A stretch of DNA of 64,000 nt from NCBI GenBank assembly GCA_003550325.1, contig QKWP01000817.1, forward strand, positions 38,952 through 102,951, written 5' to 3'. Below, one piece after another: positions 12,401 to 23,402 of this stretch. The number at the start of each line of letters is the position of its first letter. Position 1 is the first letter of the stretch. The translations under genes were made by a program, and so were the position numbers. Origin of the DNA: Gigaspora rosea (lineage: Eukaryota; Glomeromycota; Glomeromycetes; Diversisporales; Gigasporaceae). Under the pieces are notes generated by a model, which saw only the letters and a list, made by a program, of their open reading frames with translations, did not search any database and was not told where the DNA came from.

Positions 12401-13112
12401 TATGACATTATGGCATATAATTTTTATAGCAATTAAACGTTATGCCGTAATTAATTCTACCATCGGTAAAATGCCGTAATTGCCGTAATTCAGTAATTCT
12501 ACCACCAACTATAGTTGAGGAGTCATAGTTGGTATTAACAATGCTGTACCGGTTAGACTTAGTGATGCTGTAGGAGGTATTATAAGTGTTGTAGAGTTCA
12601 TTCAATAGTGCCATATTGATAACTGATTTAGTTAAGAAGGCATAGTTGGTATTAACATGCTGTACCGGACAGAATTATTGATGTTGTATGAGGTATTATA
12701 AGTGTTGTAGAGTTCATTCAATATGCCGTAATGATAAACTGTATAGTTGGTTTAATATTCTGTACCGGCAAGAACCAATGATGCAATTAGTTGCTTGCTT
12801 AGATTTATTTAACAGGTTCTTCTATATATATGGGATGATGTTAAAGTTGCAAACTTTTTTGAATTCTGGAAATTAAGCTAAAATCTGATGAATAAATGCT
12901 TAAATGCAGAATCTCAAAGCTGACCAACTGCTGGAGAATTAGCTAATATGCTGAACCATTTTTTTAAGGGTTTGAAAAAATGAAGCGACTGAATATATAG
13001 GCAAGTCAAATAAATTATTTACATACGAGCTATTTATACAAGTAGATTTTGAAATTTTCAAACCTTCCTATAAACCAGGTAATAATGTTTATATTTTTTA
13101 AAAGTTAGTAAT
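9464..13112. repeat. 1,825-bp perfect tandem duplication joined at an N
   Basis: Copy 1 (9464-11287) and copy 2 (11289-13112) read identically wherever I compared them and are separated by the window's only ambiguous base, N at 11288. Each contains the inverted-repeat element at 9982-10683 / 11807-12508 and three diverged copies of a unit ending GTGTTGTAGAGTTCATTCAA. Open frames at 10583-10789 and 10863-11051 therefore recur unchanged at 12408 and 12688; I do not consider them genes. Zero divergence plus the N suggests an unmerged assembly overlap. Confidence 0.93.
9982..10683. mobile_element. MITE with TTGGTGGTARAATTA ends
   Basis: The 702-bp segment has inverted ends TTGGTGGTAAAATTA / TTGGTGGTAGAATTA and repeated GCCGTAAT words. 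Flanks TTTAGT and TATAGT may be a 6-bp target duplication. The uninterrupted sister unit near 10796-10830 (GATTTAGTTAAGAAGGC) supports the insertion point. The second copy at 11807-12508 is part of the tandem duplication. Confidence 0.6.
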
Positions 13113-13249
13113 TTTTATATTATTAATTGAAAATTTTTCGAATTTGTCAATATGGTTGACGAGTTTACTAGAACTATAATGACTATAATGAAAGATGTTA
13201 AATAATAAAAATTAAATACTGCTATATTATTGAGGAATAATGCAAATGA

Positions 13250-13394
13250 GCACGTGCCGTGGAGCGGCACATGTAGCCAATCATTTGGCAAATAACCCAA
13301 CCCAAAGATAAAACTTATGCAAAAATTCGTTCTTCCTTAGTAAATGATTGGCTTACATGTGCCGCACAGCGGCACATGTAAGCCAATCATTTAC
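13250..13394. repeat. Double hairpin with GCCGC/GCGGC stems
   Basis: The left arm has GTGCCGTGGAGCGGCAC then ATGTAGCCAATCATTT. The right arm has the complement AAATGATTGGCTTACATGTG then GTGCCGCACAGCGGCAC. Each arm is itself a hairpin and the two arms are inverted to each other. The C+G-rich stems stand out in this background. Probably the ends of a very short foldback element. Confidence 0.6.
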
Positions 13395-14025
13395 TTTGAT
13401 GAAGTGATAATCTGATGTCAATTGTAATACTTCATTATTATGATTAATGGCTTGCCATTTAAAGTAAAATCAGTTTTAAATTTTAGCCAACTTTTATTAA
13501 AAAATGATTCATAATACTAGTACGATCACATGAAATGTGAGAGGGATGGTTCCGTTCAACTTTTTTGATGCACTACGTTGATTTTTGAAAAATCCTTTTT
13601 GGTTTGAATAATGATTTTCATTTATTCACAATTACAATATACCAGTACGATCACATGAAATGTGTGAGGGATGATTTAATTAATGTTTTTGGGCGTGGCC
13701 AATATGCTGATTTTCGCAGAATCCTTTTTTAGAAATAATGGTTTTCATTTATTTACCAGGGATATCAAAGGGGTAGGGGTGACCCGGGTTTAACCCGGGT
13801 TGGGTCAGACCCGGATCGGGTTTGACATAAGGTGGGTCAGACCCGGGTCGGGTTTGGAATGAGGTGGGTCAGACCTGGGTCGGGTTTGACACGAGGCGGG
13901 TCAGACCCGGGTCGGGTTTTGACCCAAGTGGGTCTAACCCGGGTCGGGTTTTGACCCAAGTGGGTCTAACTTGGGTCAGGCCCAAACCCGACCCAACCCG
14001 ACCCATTAAGACCCCTACCCTGCAG

Positions 14026-14890
14026 TTAGCTATTATTTCTTTTCTTCTTTGTTTTAACTATAATATTCGCTTATATTTGCTAATATTTGCTCATATTCGT
14101 TACTTCCTAAAATAAAAAAAAATGCCAAAAAAAATAGAACCAAAAAAAATGAAAATGAAAAAATAGTAATATTTTAAACTACTTTCACACTTCGTCGCAT
14201 AATATTAGCTCTATATACTTATTTTTCTTACTCTGTAGTTAGCTATTATTTCTCTTCTTCTGTTTAACTATCATATTCGCTTATATTCGCTCATATTCGC
14301 AACTTTCTAAAAAGTGCTATAAAAAAAAACAAACAAAAAGCAAAAAACGAAACTAAAAAAAATAACAAAAAAAATACAACCGAAAAAAATAAACTATTAT
14401 ATTTGCTTATATTCGCTCATATTTGATTATATTCGCTCATATTTGAGACTTCAGAAATCGTCGAAGGTTTTCACAAAGTGCTGGAATAAAATAAATTAAT
14501 AAAAATAAAACAAAAAAACAAAAACAATAAACATGAAACAAAAAAATAAATAAAACGAAATCTTGCAAAAACTTGCAAAAACTTGCAAAAACTTGTGTAG
14601 AAATTGCTTGCTAGAGAAATTAGTTGTGTGCTCTTGCAAAGTATTAAAAGGCTGGGTTGGCCTGCGCAAAGTGCTAGTGGTAAAGTGTAGAAATAAAATA
14701 AATAAAATAAAAAAAATTAAAAATAAAAAAAAAAACAAAACAAAGCTAAAAATAATGAAACCAAACCAAAAAAAACAAAAGGAAAACGAAAAACAATGTA
14801 AAATTGATAGAAGATCTAAATTATAAACAAAAAAAAATAAACAAAGATCTAATCTGATCTTGTAGTACAATTATCAAAAATTATTGAAAC
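14026..14890. repeat. CTTGCAAAAACTTGC repeat family, right part
   Basis: Continuation of the repeat at 8480-8690: TTAGCTATTATTTC, TTCGCTCATATTCGC, A-rich tracts, a CTTGCAAAAACTTGC run (14563-14600) and GATCTAATCTGATCTTGTAG at the end. The same order occurs at 42900-45800. Open frames on both strands (14496-14870, 14563-14826) are low-complexity translations. Confidence 0.6.
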
Positions 14891-14956
14891 ATTTCGAAAA
14901 TATTAGTCAAACGTGTCCTTGATATGATCCAGGTTACAGATCGTCCTAAATATTAA

Positions 14957-15078
14957 AAAAAAAAGAAAGAGAAAAAAAAAGAGAGAAAAAAAAAAAGAGA
15001 GAGAGAGAGAAAAAAGAGAAAGAAAAAAAAAGAGAGAGAAAAAAAAAGAGAGAGAGAGATAAAAGGGAAGGGGGATAA
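14957..15078 (+). repeat. 120-bp purine-only-like tract
   Basis: Almost uninterrupted A and G, with (GA)n runs, ending AAAAGGGAAGGGGGATAAAG, followed 20 bp later by a T-run. Such polypurine tracts can form triplexes. I see no coding role. Confidence 0.8.
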
Positions 15079-15926
15079 AGACCTTGAAAACGGTCTTTTT
15101 TTTTTTTTTTTATACCAGTTTTCTTTATTTTTGTCTTTCTCTTTTTTTTTAACCTATTTTTTTTGAAATTTTACTGTTTTTTTATTTTTATGTATCCAAA
15201 TTAAAGTATAATGCTAATTATCGATTAATAACGCAATGATCAATATATAGCGATTTTGATTAGTTCGATGATAATCAATAATTGATTTACATCGATTACT
15301 TGCCTATTTTTCGTTATTAATCGATTTTTGATATATATTGATTTATAACAAGTTAATCGATATATATAACGTTTAATTTTAATCGATATAAATCAATTAT
15401 GCGTTATAAATTGATATATATCTGCTTAAAATATTTCGTGATGATAGAGGTTTGACTGTATTTTAATTAACCAATTTTATATTGCAATAAAAAACATTTT
15501 TTGCTATAACCCAAAACATTTTTTGCAATTATACAAACCAATTTTTACAGATCCCTGGTTGAGACACACGTAAGGTCATATGCATATATTTTTTACAAGT
15601 TATAAATAAAAATGAATTCAATTATAATTGTAAAGAGTAATAACAAATATGTTTATAGCAAAATTTTGCAAGTAATTTTTTTTGTTAGGAATTAAAGAGC
15701 TTTTTCATAGATTAGATTTTGAGATACAGAGGATTTTTAAAAAAAGTCAGTTGTTTTGAACTTTCATATTACATCTGATTTTGCAATTTTATTGGCTGTA
15801 CAAGATAACTTGCAATTTAATATATGTAATTCCAACTAATGAGCCTATACATGTCATTTTGAATATGTGCTATTCTGTATAAAAAGCTTACACATGCCAT
15901 TCTGGACATGCACAACGTGCTGATAC

Positions 15927-16314
15927 CAGGGACCCCCAAAAATTTCGAAAAGATTAGAAAACAATAAATTGCAATTTTAGTAAATTTTGCTCTATAAAAC
16001 AATATTAAAACTTTTTTATACATTGTAAGTTGTACAAAAATTTGATTGGCCAACTATTTTAATACACTAATCATATTTGCGTATTTAGTATAGCTATATG
16101 TACTAGCAGCCACTTTTTTTTTAAAAACAAGCATTCGGAAAGTTCTGTTGTAAACTATGAATAAACATCAAATTTTAATCAGCAAAAATAACATCAAAAT
16201 TAGGCAATTTAACATGATAAAAATACATTTTATTGATATTGTAATAAAAAACATTTTTTGCTATTACCCAAACCATTTTTTCCCATTTCTCAAAACAATT
16301 TTTTTAGGTCCCTG
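15927..16314. mobile_element. hAT-like MITE, TSD GCTGATAC
   Basis: The 388-bp element has ends CAGGGACCCCCAAAAATTTC / CAGGGACCTAAAAAAATTG and a perfect 8-bp duplication GCTGATAC (15919-15926, 16315-16322). Its left ~150 bp match 5375-5540 and its right ~80 bp match 15470-15557. It is thus a deletion derivative of the neighbouring 10.2-kb element, about 360 bp away. Confidence 0.9.
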
Positions 16315-16515
16315 GCTGATACTATCTTTTTAAACACGTGCCATTCCATGTATGTGCATATACTTGCCACAGTACACATGCCATCACTGACTTCTCCAAT
16401 CTTATCCATCTTATCCAGTATTGGCATAAAAATTTCGCCCTCACGTGATCAGTACCAAAATTCTTTCAAGCTCATTTATGTTAGGTTAGGGTTAGGATGA
16501 GTGCTCAGTAAGGGT

Positions 16516-16844
16516 TAGGAATGGCAAAGTCCTTAAGTCCGGAACTTTAGAACCTGTTTTTGGGACCTGGTCTTTAAAGACTTGGTCCCAATTTTAGGAC
16601 CTAGGTCCATAGGTCCACAATAGGTCCTAATATAAAATATATTAGAACTTAAAATATTAATAATAAAATAGTAAACAAAAAATTTTAATTGGTTAAGTAT
16701 TAGAACTAAGTTCAAGAACTTAATCCTATTGGTCGAGCATAAGTTCTAGGACTTATTATATGAGGACCTGGTCCTTAGGTTCGTGTAATAGGACTTACAG
16801 GTCCTAGGACCAAGACTGGACCTGGACTGACTTTACCATCCCTA
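16516..16844. mobile_element. Probable hAT-like MITE of GGACCTAGGTCC words
   Basis: The ends TAGGAATGGCAAAGTC / TAGGGATGGTAAAGTC are inverted. The interior is a string of GGTCCTAGGACC / AGTTCTAGAACT variants. Flanking 8-mers (GTAAGGGT, ATTAGAGT) match only partly, so the target duplication is worn or the boundary is slightly off. Confidence 0.6.
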
Positions 16845-16952
16845 ATTAGAGTTGGGTTTAGATTATTATATAGTAAAATCGCTCAAGAAAACTTTTTGTT
16901 GGTTCAAAAAAGTGGGTTCTTATACAAATATTTGAGAAATAAGTCTTTTTTG

Positions 16953-17599
16953 TAGGGTTCAGAGCACAGGGGCATAGGGCATGCCTATGGGCATGCCATA
17001 TGGCCAAAAGGCATGCCCATACTTAACCCCAACCTAACCCTAACCTATAGAAACTTTAATATGCCAAAAATATATTATAGTCTATAAACTTCTAATCTAA
17101 TTGTCCAATTCAATATCATGATTGGGTTATATGTTGAGCTTTAAAATGAGATTTTTATATATCATATGATTTTGCACAAAATATAATATACAGTAGAATA
17201 AAATTTTGAACTCAAAAATTATAGATATACATAGTGGCTCTCAATATGACGTAGTACCTTAGGCACATAGTGAGGAATTTTTTAAATCCGCTTTATCGAG
17301 AGTTTTATTAGAGTAAATCAATTATATCAAGTAGTATTTATTATAATATGGAATTGAATCTTGATTCATTATATCAAAGTCTCTGTTATATTGAGAGCAT
17401 ACTATATAGTAATACTTTATAAAGCAAATTTAAACGAAAAAAAGAATTTTATTAATGCAAATCCTGTTTATGTTATATGATTGGCTAATAACGGGTTGTA
17501 ATCACGTGAACTTAAATGGGCATGCCCTTTGGGCATGCCTCAACCTAATGGCATGCCCATATGGGCATGCCAAATTTTTTACCCGTGCTCTGAACCCTA
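16953..17599. mobile_element. hAT-like element with GGGCATGCC words
   Basis: The 647-bp element has ends TAGGGTTCAGAGCACAGGG / TAGGGTTCAGAGCACGGG. Flanks CTTTTTTG (16945-16952) and CTTTCTTG (17600-17607) match at 7/8. GGGCATGCC and its palindromic forms recur in both subterminal regions. It contains the TA-flanked MITE at 17234-17402. The frame at 17455-17721 crosses its end and is not a gene. Confidence 0.83.
17234..17402. mobile_element. TA-flanked MITE
   Basis: The 169-bp element has ends GTGGCTCTCAATATGAC / GTATGCTCTCAATATAAC and TA on both sides (17232-17233, 17403-17404), consistent with Tc1/mariner-like transposition. It is nested in the 16953-17599 element. Confidence 0.7.
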
Positions 17600-17607
17600 C
17601 TTTCTTG

Positions 17608-19280
17608 ACAAAAGAGACGTTTGTTTTGAATTTTCCTGATCGTGTTATGTTACACCAAATTGTGATCATTTATTGGACAATAATCACGTGGTGCGAAATT
17701 TTTATGGCGATACTGGGGTAAATGACTTCTCCGTGCTAAACCGTAACACCACCCGGACCACTTTTTTCATAGGGAGGTGTTTTGCGTGGCCAATGCAAGA
17801 ATAAATAACAATACGAATGATGTTTATTTAAATATGATATATCGGTAAACTTCATACTGATACCAATTTCAAAGTATAACATACGTTATTCTTGGATTCA
17901 CAAATATTTCATGTCAATCCTTGAATGACAGGAATCAATAAACGACGCATAACATATATAGAATGTGACCCGAGCAGGGATGATGATTTTCTGCAAAATG
18001 CAGAATGCCACAGTATTCACGGTTTGAGGAGTTTTGCGGGTTGTCTGGAAGTTTCAGTACATTAGCAATTAGGTTTTTTTTGTGCAGAAATAGAAATTTT
18101 TTTGTGCAGAAATAGAATGTTTTTTTGTGCATAAATATTGCAGAATTTGGGGTTAGTTGTGGACCCGAGGACACAACACCATGTGATATAAGGCACAGTA
18201 AGTAAAAAACTATTTTTGTGAAAAAATGGACTAATAAGGCATCAATTTCATCTTAATTTCGAAATTGGTAAAGCTGAAGTCGATTAATCTCCCAATCACT
18301 ATATCAAGATCACGGGAGGATTAATAATATCCGAATAAGCTGAAACTTCGTTTTCACTAATCCCAACGGGATCAAGATATTATTATTATTTATACTAATA
18401 TTTATACCTTTCTGATTTGTAATTTTATTTTGAGTTTCTGTATGGCTTTTAACAAATTTTATTAATATTGTATATTGATTGCGCGGGCTCCTAAAAAAGT
18501 CATATTAGCTACAAAAATGTTATTTTAATAGAACATGTTGTGGAATTTGTACATAAATATTTGTACATTATTTCATAAGTATCTTCTAAGTTCAATAACA
18601 ACGATTATGTTTATTTTTCTATTCACAAATTTAAAAATAATCCACGAAAAGATATATATTTTAAAATCATTAGAACACTTGACTTAAATTACTCGATTGA
18701 AACATCCAATGCTGTTTTCTGAATTTTCCTTCATCACACCTAAATATTACTAACACGTACATATCGGGTAAAAAATTTACGCATATCGATATTACAACTC
18801 TCGATTAAAATAAGCTTTCATTCATTGAGTTTTTAATTCGGTCATCGGTCAAAATTAAAATTTAATGTTTCGATAATGATAAAATTTTGATATATTATTA
18901 CAATAAGAAAAAAAAAATGGATATTTTAAAAAATAACCTTTCGAATCGATGTTCGAATTCTAGAATTTTGAGACCAAACAATTCGAAATTTCTTATGCAT
19001 TATGCAAACTAGAATATGATCGAGATCTACGTAGTTTATTACAATATTAAAGTCAAATTTCTTGAATAATCCGGTTTTATTAATTTCGAATTTCCTAAAT
19101 TCGATTTTTCGAATAACGATAACCCGGTTTTTTTTTTAAAACTGAGTTTAAATTTGGGTGCAGAAAACCGGTTCCAACCTCCATTTTGGGACAAAAAGGT
19201 TCTTAGTTTGGGCCAATATAAACTATTTGAGTAAACAAAAGATAACGCTACAAAAACTCCCAAAAATACACTATTTAACT
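17608..19280. other. Gene-free stretch upstream of the GMC gene
   Basis: No supported gene. 18060-18130 repeats TTTTTTTGTGCAGAAATAGAA three times, which accounts for the open frame there. The rest is unique-looking A+T-rich sequence, less repetitive than elsewhere. Confidence 0.5.
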
Positions 19281-19390
19281 GCGGATTTTGCAGATTTTAC
19301 AAATTCTGCAAATTTGCAAATTCCGCAAATTCTGCAAATTCAGTGAATTCAGGAAAATGTACAGCAAAAATTTGCAGAATTTCTGCAATT
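19281..19390. repeat. AAATTCTGC minisatellite
   Basis: About ten imperfect 9-10-bp units (AAATTCTGC, AAATTTGC, AAATTCCGC) end about 230 bp before the GMC start codon. Overlapping frames on + (19158-19494) are translations of it. Any effect on expression is speculative. Confidence 0.75.
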
Positions 19391-19541
19391 ACAAAATTAT
19401 GGACAGTTTAATATTGCCTTTTTATGTATGCAATCTTTCATGCAGTCATTCACGCAAAGAATCATTCATGGCTGGAAAAACTTCATTCCGATAAAGACAA
19501 ATTTAAAGAAGTATCACCAAAAAAATTAATTAATCTGTATC

Positions 19542-19550
19542 TATAAATAA
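19542..19550 (+). promoter_or_regulatory. Candidate TATA box of the GMC gene
   Basis: TATAAATAA lies 67 bp upstream of the ATG at 19617, inside an otherwise A-rich leader. The carrier gene at 63790 has a matching TATAAATAG at 85 bp, which supports a real signal. Confidence 0.5.
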
Positions 19551-19616
19551 GGGCATTGTAATAGATTAAATAATTACAACGCGACAACTTTTAATAATAA
19601 ATCGCACTTTAAGAAT

Positions 19617-22036
19617 ATGAGTCAACAACATCCAAACGTAAATCAAGATGATGCTAAAATTCGTGAATATTGGATAAAGAATGTTTGCGATCGTGATAAA
19701 AATGCACAATTTAAGCCTAAAGAAATTTATGATTTCATTATTGTTGGAGCTGGTACTGCTGGATGCGTACTTGCTAGAGAATTGATTTATTGTATTCCTA
19801 ACATTAACGTCCTAGTATTGGAAGCTGGAGGTCCAGATGCTTATTCCAATGGCATAATTAGCTTGCCTTGTAATACTTTCAAGGTAATAAACATCTACTG
19901 TTAATGTTTTATAGATCGTGTGGTTGTCATTATCCTTTGTATTAGTTAGTTTACTAATGTTATTTCTGCAACATAGGGGTTTCAAGTAAGCGAACATAAC
20001 TGGGGATACGTTACTCAGGAACAAAAAATACAAAGTTTTGTAGATCCTACTAAAGAAATATTAAAAAATGGATTCCCTTATATTTGCGGAAAGGTTTGGG
20101 GTGGAACTAGTTCTTTGAATGCAATGGTTTACATGCAAGTTTTTCAATGTTACAAATTTATTTTGTTTATTGCTTTTTTTTTAAAAAAAAGTTATATCTT
20201 TAATTTTTTTTTATTTTTTTTAGGCGTGGTCAGGCGAAAGGGTATAATAATTGGGCAGCTCAAGGTCCTGAGTATAAAATTTGGGATTGGGATCATTGTC
20301 TAGAAGGTATAACTTTATTATTTTCAATTTAATTTAAATCAATCAATTTCACTTAGAAAAATATATATATGTTTATTCCTTTTAAAAGCATTTAAAGCGG
20401 TAGAAAATAATTCACGAAAGAATCCTGATGAAACTTTTAAAAAATTTCATGGATTCAATGGTTTACTTCATGTGCAAGATAGCCAAAATGGGATTTACGA
20501 TGTTATGTCAGGTTTAATTGATGCTGCAAAAAACCTTGGTATTCCTTATAATGATGATTTTAATGGTGAAAGACAGAATGGTGTTGGAATATTCCAGGTA
20601 TCTTAATAATAAAATTTTTTAGTTTACAAATTAATTTTTTTTGCTTTGAATTTTTTTTTTTTTAATACGTTGATTATAAATTATAGTTTACAATGAACAA
20701 TGGAAAAAGATGTTCTTTGGCTGATAGTTATCTAAAAGATGCATTAAAAAAAGTCGAATTATCTCCAGATTCGAAATCTGGAAAGGTTGTATCAGTAGAT
20801 GTTAAATCATTTGCTCATGTACTAAATATTATTTGGGATGAGGAGAATAAAGAAGAAAATATTGCAATCGGCGTAAGATATTTTTGTAATGGCGTTGTGC
20901 GTGAGGCTTTCATTGCTCCAAAAGGAGAAGTCATTCTTTGTGGTGGTGCTTTTAATAGTCCTAAGGTAAGAATAACAACTATTAACTGTTATGATATGTT
21001 ACAGTATCATAAATTTTTCTCTTATTTTTTTTTTTTAAAAAAAAAAGATCTTAATGCTTTCTGGCATTGGACCGAAAGAAAATCTTGAATCAAATAATAT
21101 AAAAGTCCGTAAAGAACTACCAGTTGGAAGAAATTTATTAGATCATTCGGGTTTTTACATCGTTGCTAAATCGACTCCAAGTGAAATTAATCATTGGAGT
21201 AATGGAGCTGAAATTGGAATAATACATAAAGCCAACGTCGAAGGGAAGATTCCTTGTAAAGATGACTTCTTTGACGAGAATCCTGATATTGAAATTATGG
21301 GTAAAATACGAATTTATTTATATTTATTAATTGTTTATTAATTGTTTATTAATTGACTTAATATTAATACGTATAAATAGCATCCCCGTTCTCACTTAGT
21401 TATATGAATCCTACAGCGAAACTTGATAACGAACAAAATAAATTTGATGGGATTATTTTAATCCCTTCTCTTAATATTCCATCGAGTGTTGGTTATCTAG
21501 AACTTAATAGTAGTAATCCATTTGATCAACCAAAGATATGTTTAAATTTACTTGAAAAGTCTGATGATTTGTATAGAATGATTAGTTCACTTAAATTATG
21601 TCGTGAAATACTTAAACAACCTCCACTAAGCACTGTTTATAACGTTAAAGAAATTGGATTTAATGATGATATGAGTGATGAGGATTGGGAAAGGGTTATT
21701 CAGAATAATGTACGTATAAATTTTTTTTTTTTTTTTTTTATATATAACTTATATTGTAGATAAATGTATTTTATACAAAAAAGATCTTATTCTAACCTCT
21801 ATCTTATTTGTACTTAGTCAACATCGCAACATGCATGTGGAACAGTAAAAATGGCTCCAGAATCTAAAAATGGTGTAGTTAATCATCGACTTCAAGTTTA
21901 TGGTACAAAAAATCTTCGAGTTGTTGATGCCTCGATATTTCCATATATTCCAAGCGGAAACCCAAATGCACCTACAGCTATGGTTGCTTGGAGAGCGAGT
22001 CGTTTAATTGCTGAAGATTATATGAGAACATGTTAG
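19617..22036 (+). CDS. GMC-family flavin oxidoreductase (choline dehydrogenase-like)
   Basis: FAD-dependent GMC oxidoreductase; such enzymes oxidise alcohols, choline or sugars. The substrate cannot be told here. Exons: 19617-19883, 19977-20134, 20224-20306, 20389-20597, 20687-20965, 21048-21300, 21381-21709 and 21818-22036. Together they give 598 aa with every junction in frame, a normal family length. Visible: dinucleotide motif GAGTAG (residues 44-49) with E69 after strand 2; GMC motif [16 protein letters not shown] (from ~129); LSGIGP in exon 6; catalytic pair His531 (STSQHACGT) and Asn574 (SGNPNAP), 43 residues apart as usual. No signal peptide or membrane segment is evident, so it is probably cytosolic. 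Intron 2 uses a GC donor (GCAAGT). The other introns are GT-AG and short. AATAAA follows at 22093. No neighbour suggests a pathway. Confidence 0.93.
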
Positions 22037-22982
22037 GTGAATTATAAACTGTTTCATATGCGGTTTCATAAGTGGTTCATAAAAAACTAGTCAATAAAAT
22101 ACAATCGCACAGTTAAATTTATGTTTTGTTTTAATCCTGGTAATTACGCAATATCACATAAATGAAATGTTATCATTTAATTTTTTAATAATCACATATT
22201 TCATTCCTTGTTTGCGTAATTGCGTTTACTAGTTGACTTAGTTGACAAGCTAAAAATTATTGGACAAAGTTTACCGATTGTATCTTTTTTAAGATTTTTT
22301 ATTGGATAATTTGATTATTGTTTCATGTCGAAGAAAATATGCATGAGTTCCTTATCAGCAGTAATATTGTATGTCATGTTCTATACTCGTTGTTGCTTGC
22401 TTTCAATAGCAAGTTTAAATTCTCGCCGCAATCTTTCCACCAAAACTTCCAAATGCACTTCACCAATAATCATTTGTCCCGTAACAATGCCACTTAGTCG
22501 ACTAAGCCAACGGCTTAGCCAATGATTTAGCTACGTAGTTGATTTTTAATCGGTCAATTAACAATACTAGATATAACCCGTCGCTTCGCTGACGGTGTTA
22601 AGAAAAAATATATATATCGCTCCAATACTGTATTTTATTGAAATTCTACTGTTTTAAAATTCTGATATATATTAAATTCTAAGTAACGCATCCATAACAT
22701 GATTGGATCAATATATAGCATTATTAATTTGCTTAATACAATTGTAATTATTAATTATTAAATTCATAAATAGTATTTAAATTTTTTAAATAAAATTATA
22801 TAAATACTATATGCAGTACAATATAGTATTTAAAATTTTAAATATTTTGGCTCCGGCCCTACAATGCTACGCATTATAAACAAAATTAGTAACGTGATCA
22901 CTATTAAAACTCTACCCTTAAATTGTTCAATAAATTACCAAGTAAATTACCAGGATGAGTATGAAGTTTCTGTAGGGATGTT
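22037..22982. other. 3' flank and gene-free stretch
   Basis: AATAAA at 22093-22098 is a plausible poly(A) signal of the GMC gene. A short hairpin region at 22493-22520 (AGTCGACTAAGCC / GGCTTAGCC) and ACCCGTCGCTTCGC at 22577, resembling the GC-rich end at 32105, are probably repeat remnants. The frame at 22325-22525 looks spurious. Confidence 0.45.
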
Positions 22983-23394
22983 AACGGAGTGCTCCAGGGT
23001 GGTGTGGTGCATACTCTGGCAGAGTATCCCTTAACACCACACCACACTGAAGTATGAATCAGAGCATACTCTAAAGTGTAACCCGGAGTATAACCAAAGA
23101 GTATAACCCGGAGTACTATATGCTAAGCACTATGTAATACTCTGGAGTTTATAGTACCGTATTTTCCCAAAAATATTCTACCTTATTTTGGGGAAATACA
23201 GTAAAAAAAAATATATATAATAATACTCCGGAGTATAATCCATTTTGTATTAGTAGTACATATTACTCCAGAGCAATTACTCCTATTAATAATATCTTAG
23301 TAATCCAAGGTAGTGTTATGTCTAGACCACACCGGTATGGAGTGGGCTATACTCCACAGTTACTCTGGAGTACCTTACTCCATTAACATCCCTA
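22983..23394. mobile_element. hAT-like MITE with ACTCCGGAGTA words, TSD AGTTTCTG
   Basis: The 412-bp element has ends TAGGGATGTTAACGGAGTG / TAGGGATGTTAATGGAGTA and a perfect 8-bp duplication AGTTTCTG (22975-22982, 23395-23402). The interior repeats ACTCCGGAGTA, GAGTATAACCCGGAGTA and CTGGAGTAC variants. It contains the 45-bp element at 23157-23201. Confidence 0.9.
23157..23201. mobile_element. 45-bp TA-flanked mini-element
   Basis: CCGTATTTTCCCAAAAATA and its near-complement end in CAG, with TA on both sides. The ends resemble those of 23897-24213 (CTGTATTTGTCCGAAAATAA), so it may be two bare TIRs of that family fused together. Confidence 0.55.
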
Positions 23395-23402
23395 AGTTTC
23401 TG

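Larger units (their letters stand above)
8694..14017. mobile_element. 5.3-kb hAT-like element, GGGTC-rich ends
   Basis: The termini TAGGGGTCTTAGCTGGGTCG / TAGGGGTCTTAATGGGTCGG sit between TCCTGCAG (8686-8693) and CCCTGCAG (14018-14025), a 7/8 match of hAT size. Uninterrupted paralogues of the site occur near 14220-14245 and 43005-43030. Both ends are packed with GGGTCAGACCCGGGTC-type words (8694-8775, 13774-14017). A short BED/hAT-like coding fragment lies at 9148. About a third of the length is the tandem duplication at 9464-13112. Confidence 0.85.
6541..15458. mobile_element. Large TA-flanked pogo-like element
   Basis: The left end TAGTCAGACCTCTATAAA and right end CAGTCAAACCTCTATC (complement) are inverted and flanked by TA (6539-6540, 15459-15460). 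If one insertion, it is 8.9 kb including nested elements and lies inside the 5375-15557 element. The left subterminal region repeats a CTAAATGCA phrase. The pairing over 8.9 kb rests on only about 13 terminal bases, so it is less certain than its neighbours. Confidence 0.45.
5375..15557. mobile_element. 10.2-kb hAT-like element, TSD GTTGAGAC
   Basis: A perfect 8-bp duplication GTTGAGAC lies at 5367-5374 and 15558-15565, directly outside termini CAGAGACATAAAAATTTTG and CAGGGATCTGTAAAAATT. Both subterminal regions match the two ends of the 388-bp element at 15927-16314, which is therefore an internally deleted relative. Much of the length is later insertions (entries below). No intact transposase was seen. 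Confidence 0.8.

Noticed and set aside
10583..12876. Duplicated 68-aa and 62-aa proteins
   Set aside because: Their recurrence is explained by the exact 1,825-bp duplication; they translate an inverted-repeat element and internal repeats.
14496..14870. 124-codon and 87-codon open frames
   Set aside because: Phe-rich or Lys-rich translations of A/T tracts within a repeat family; no start context or homology.
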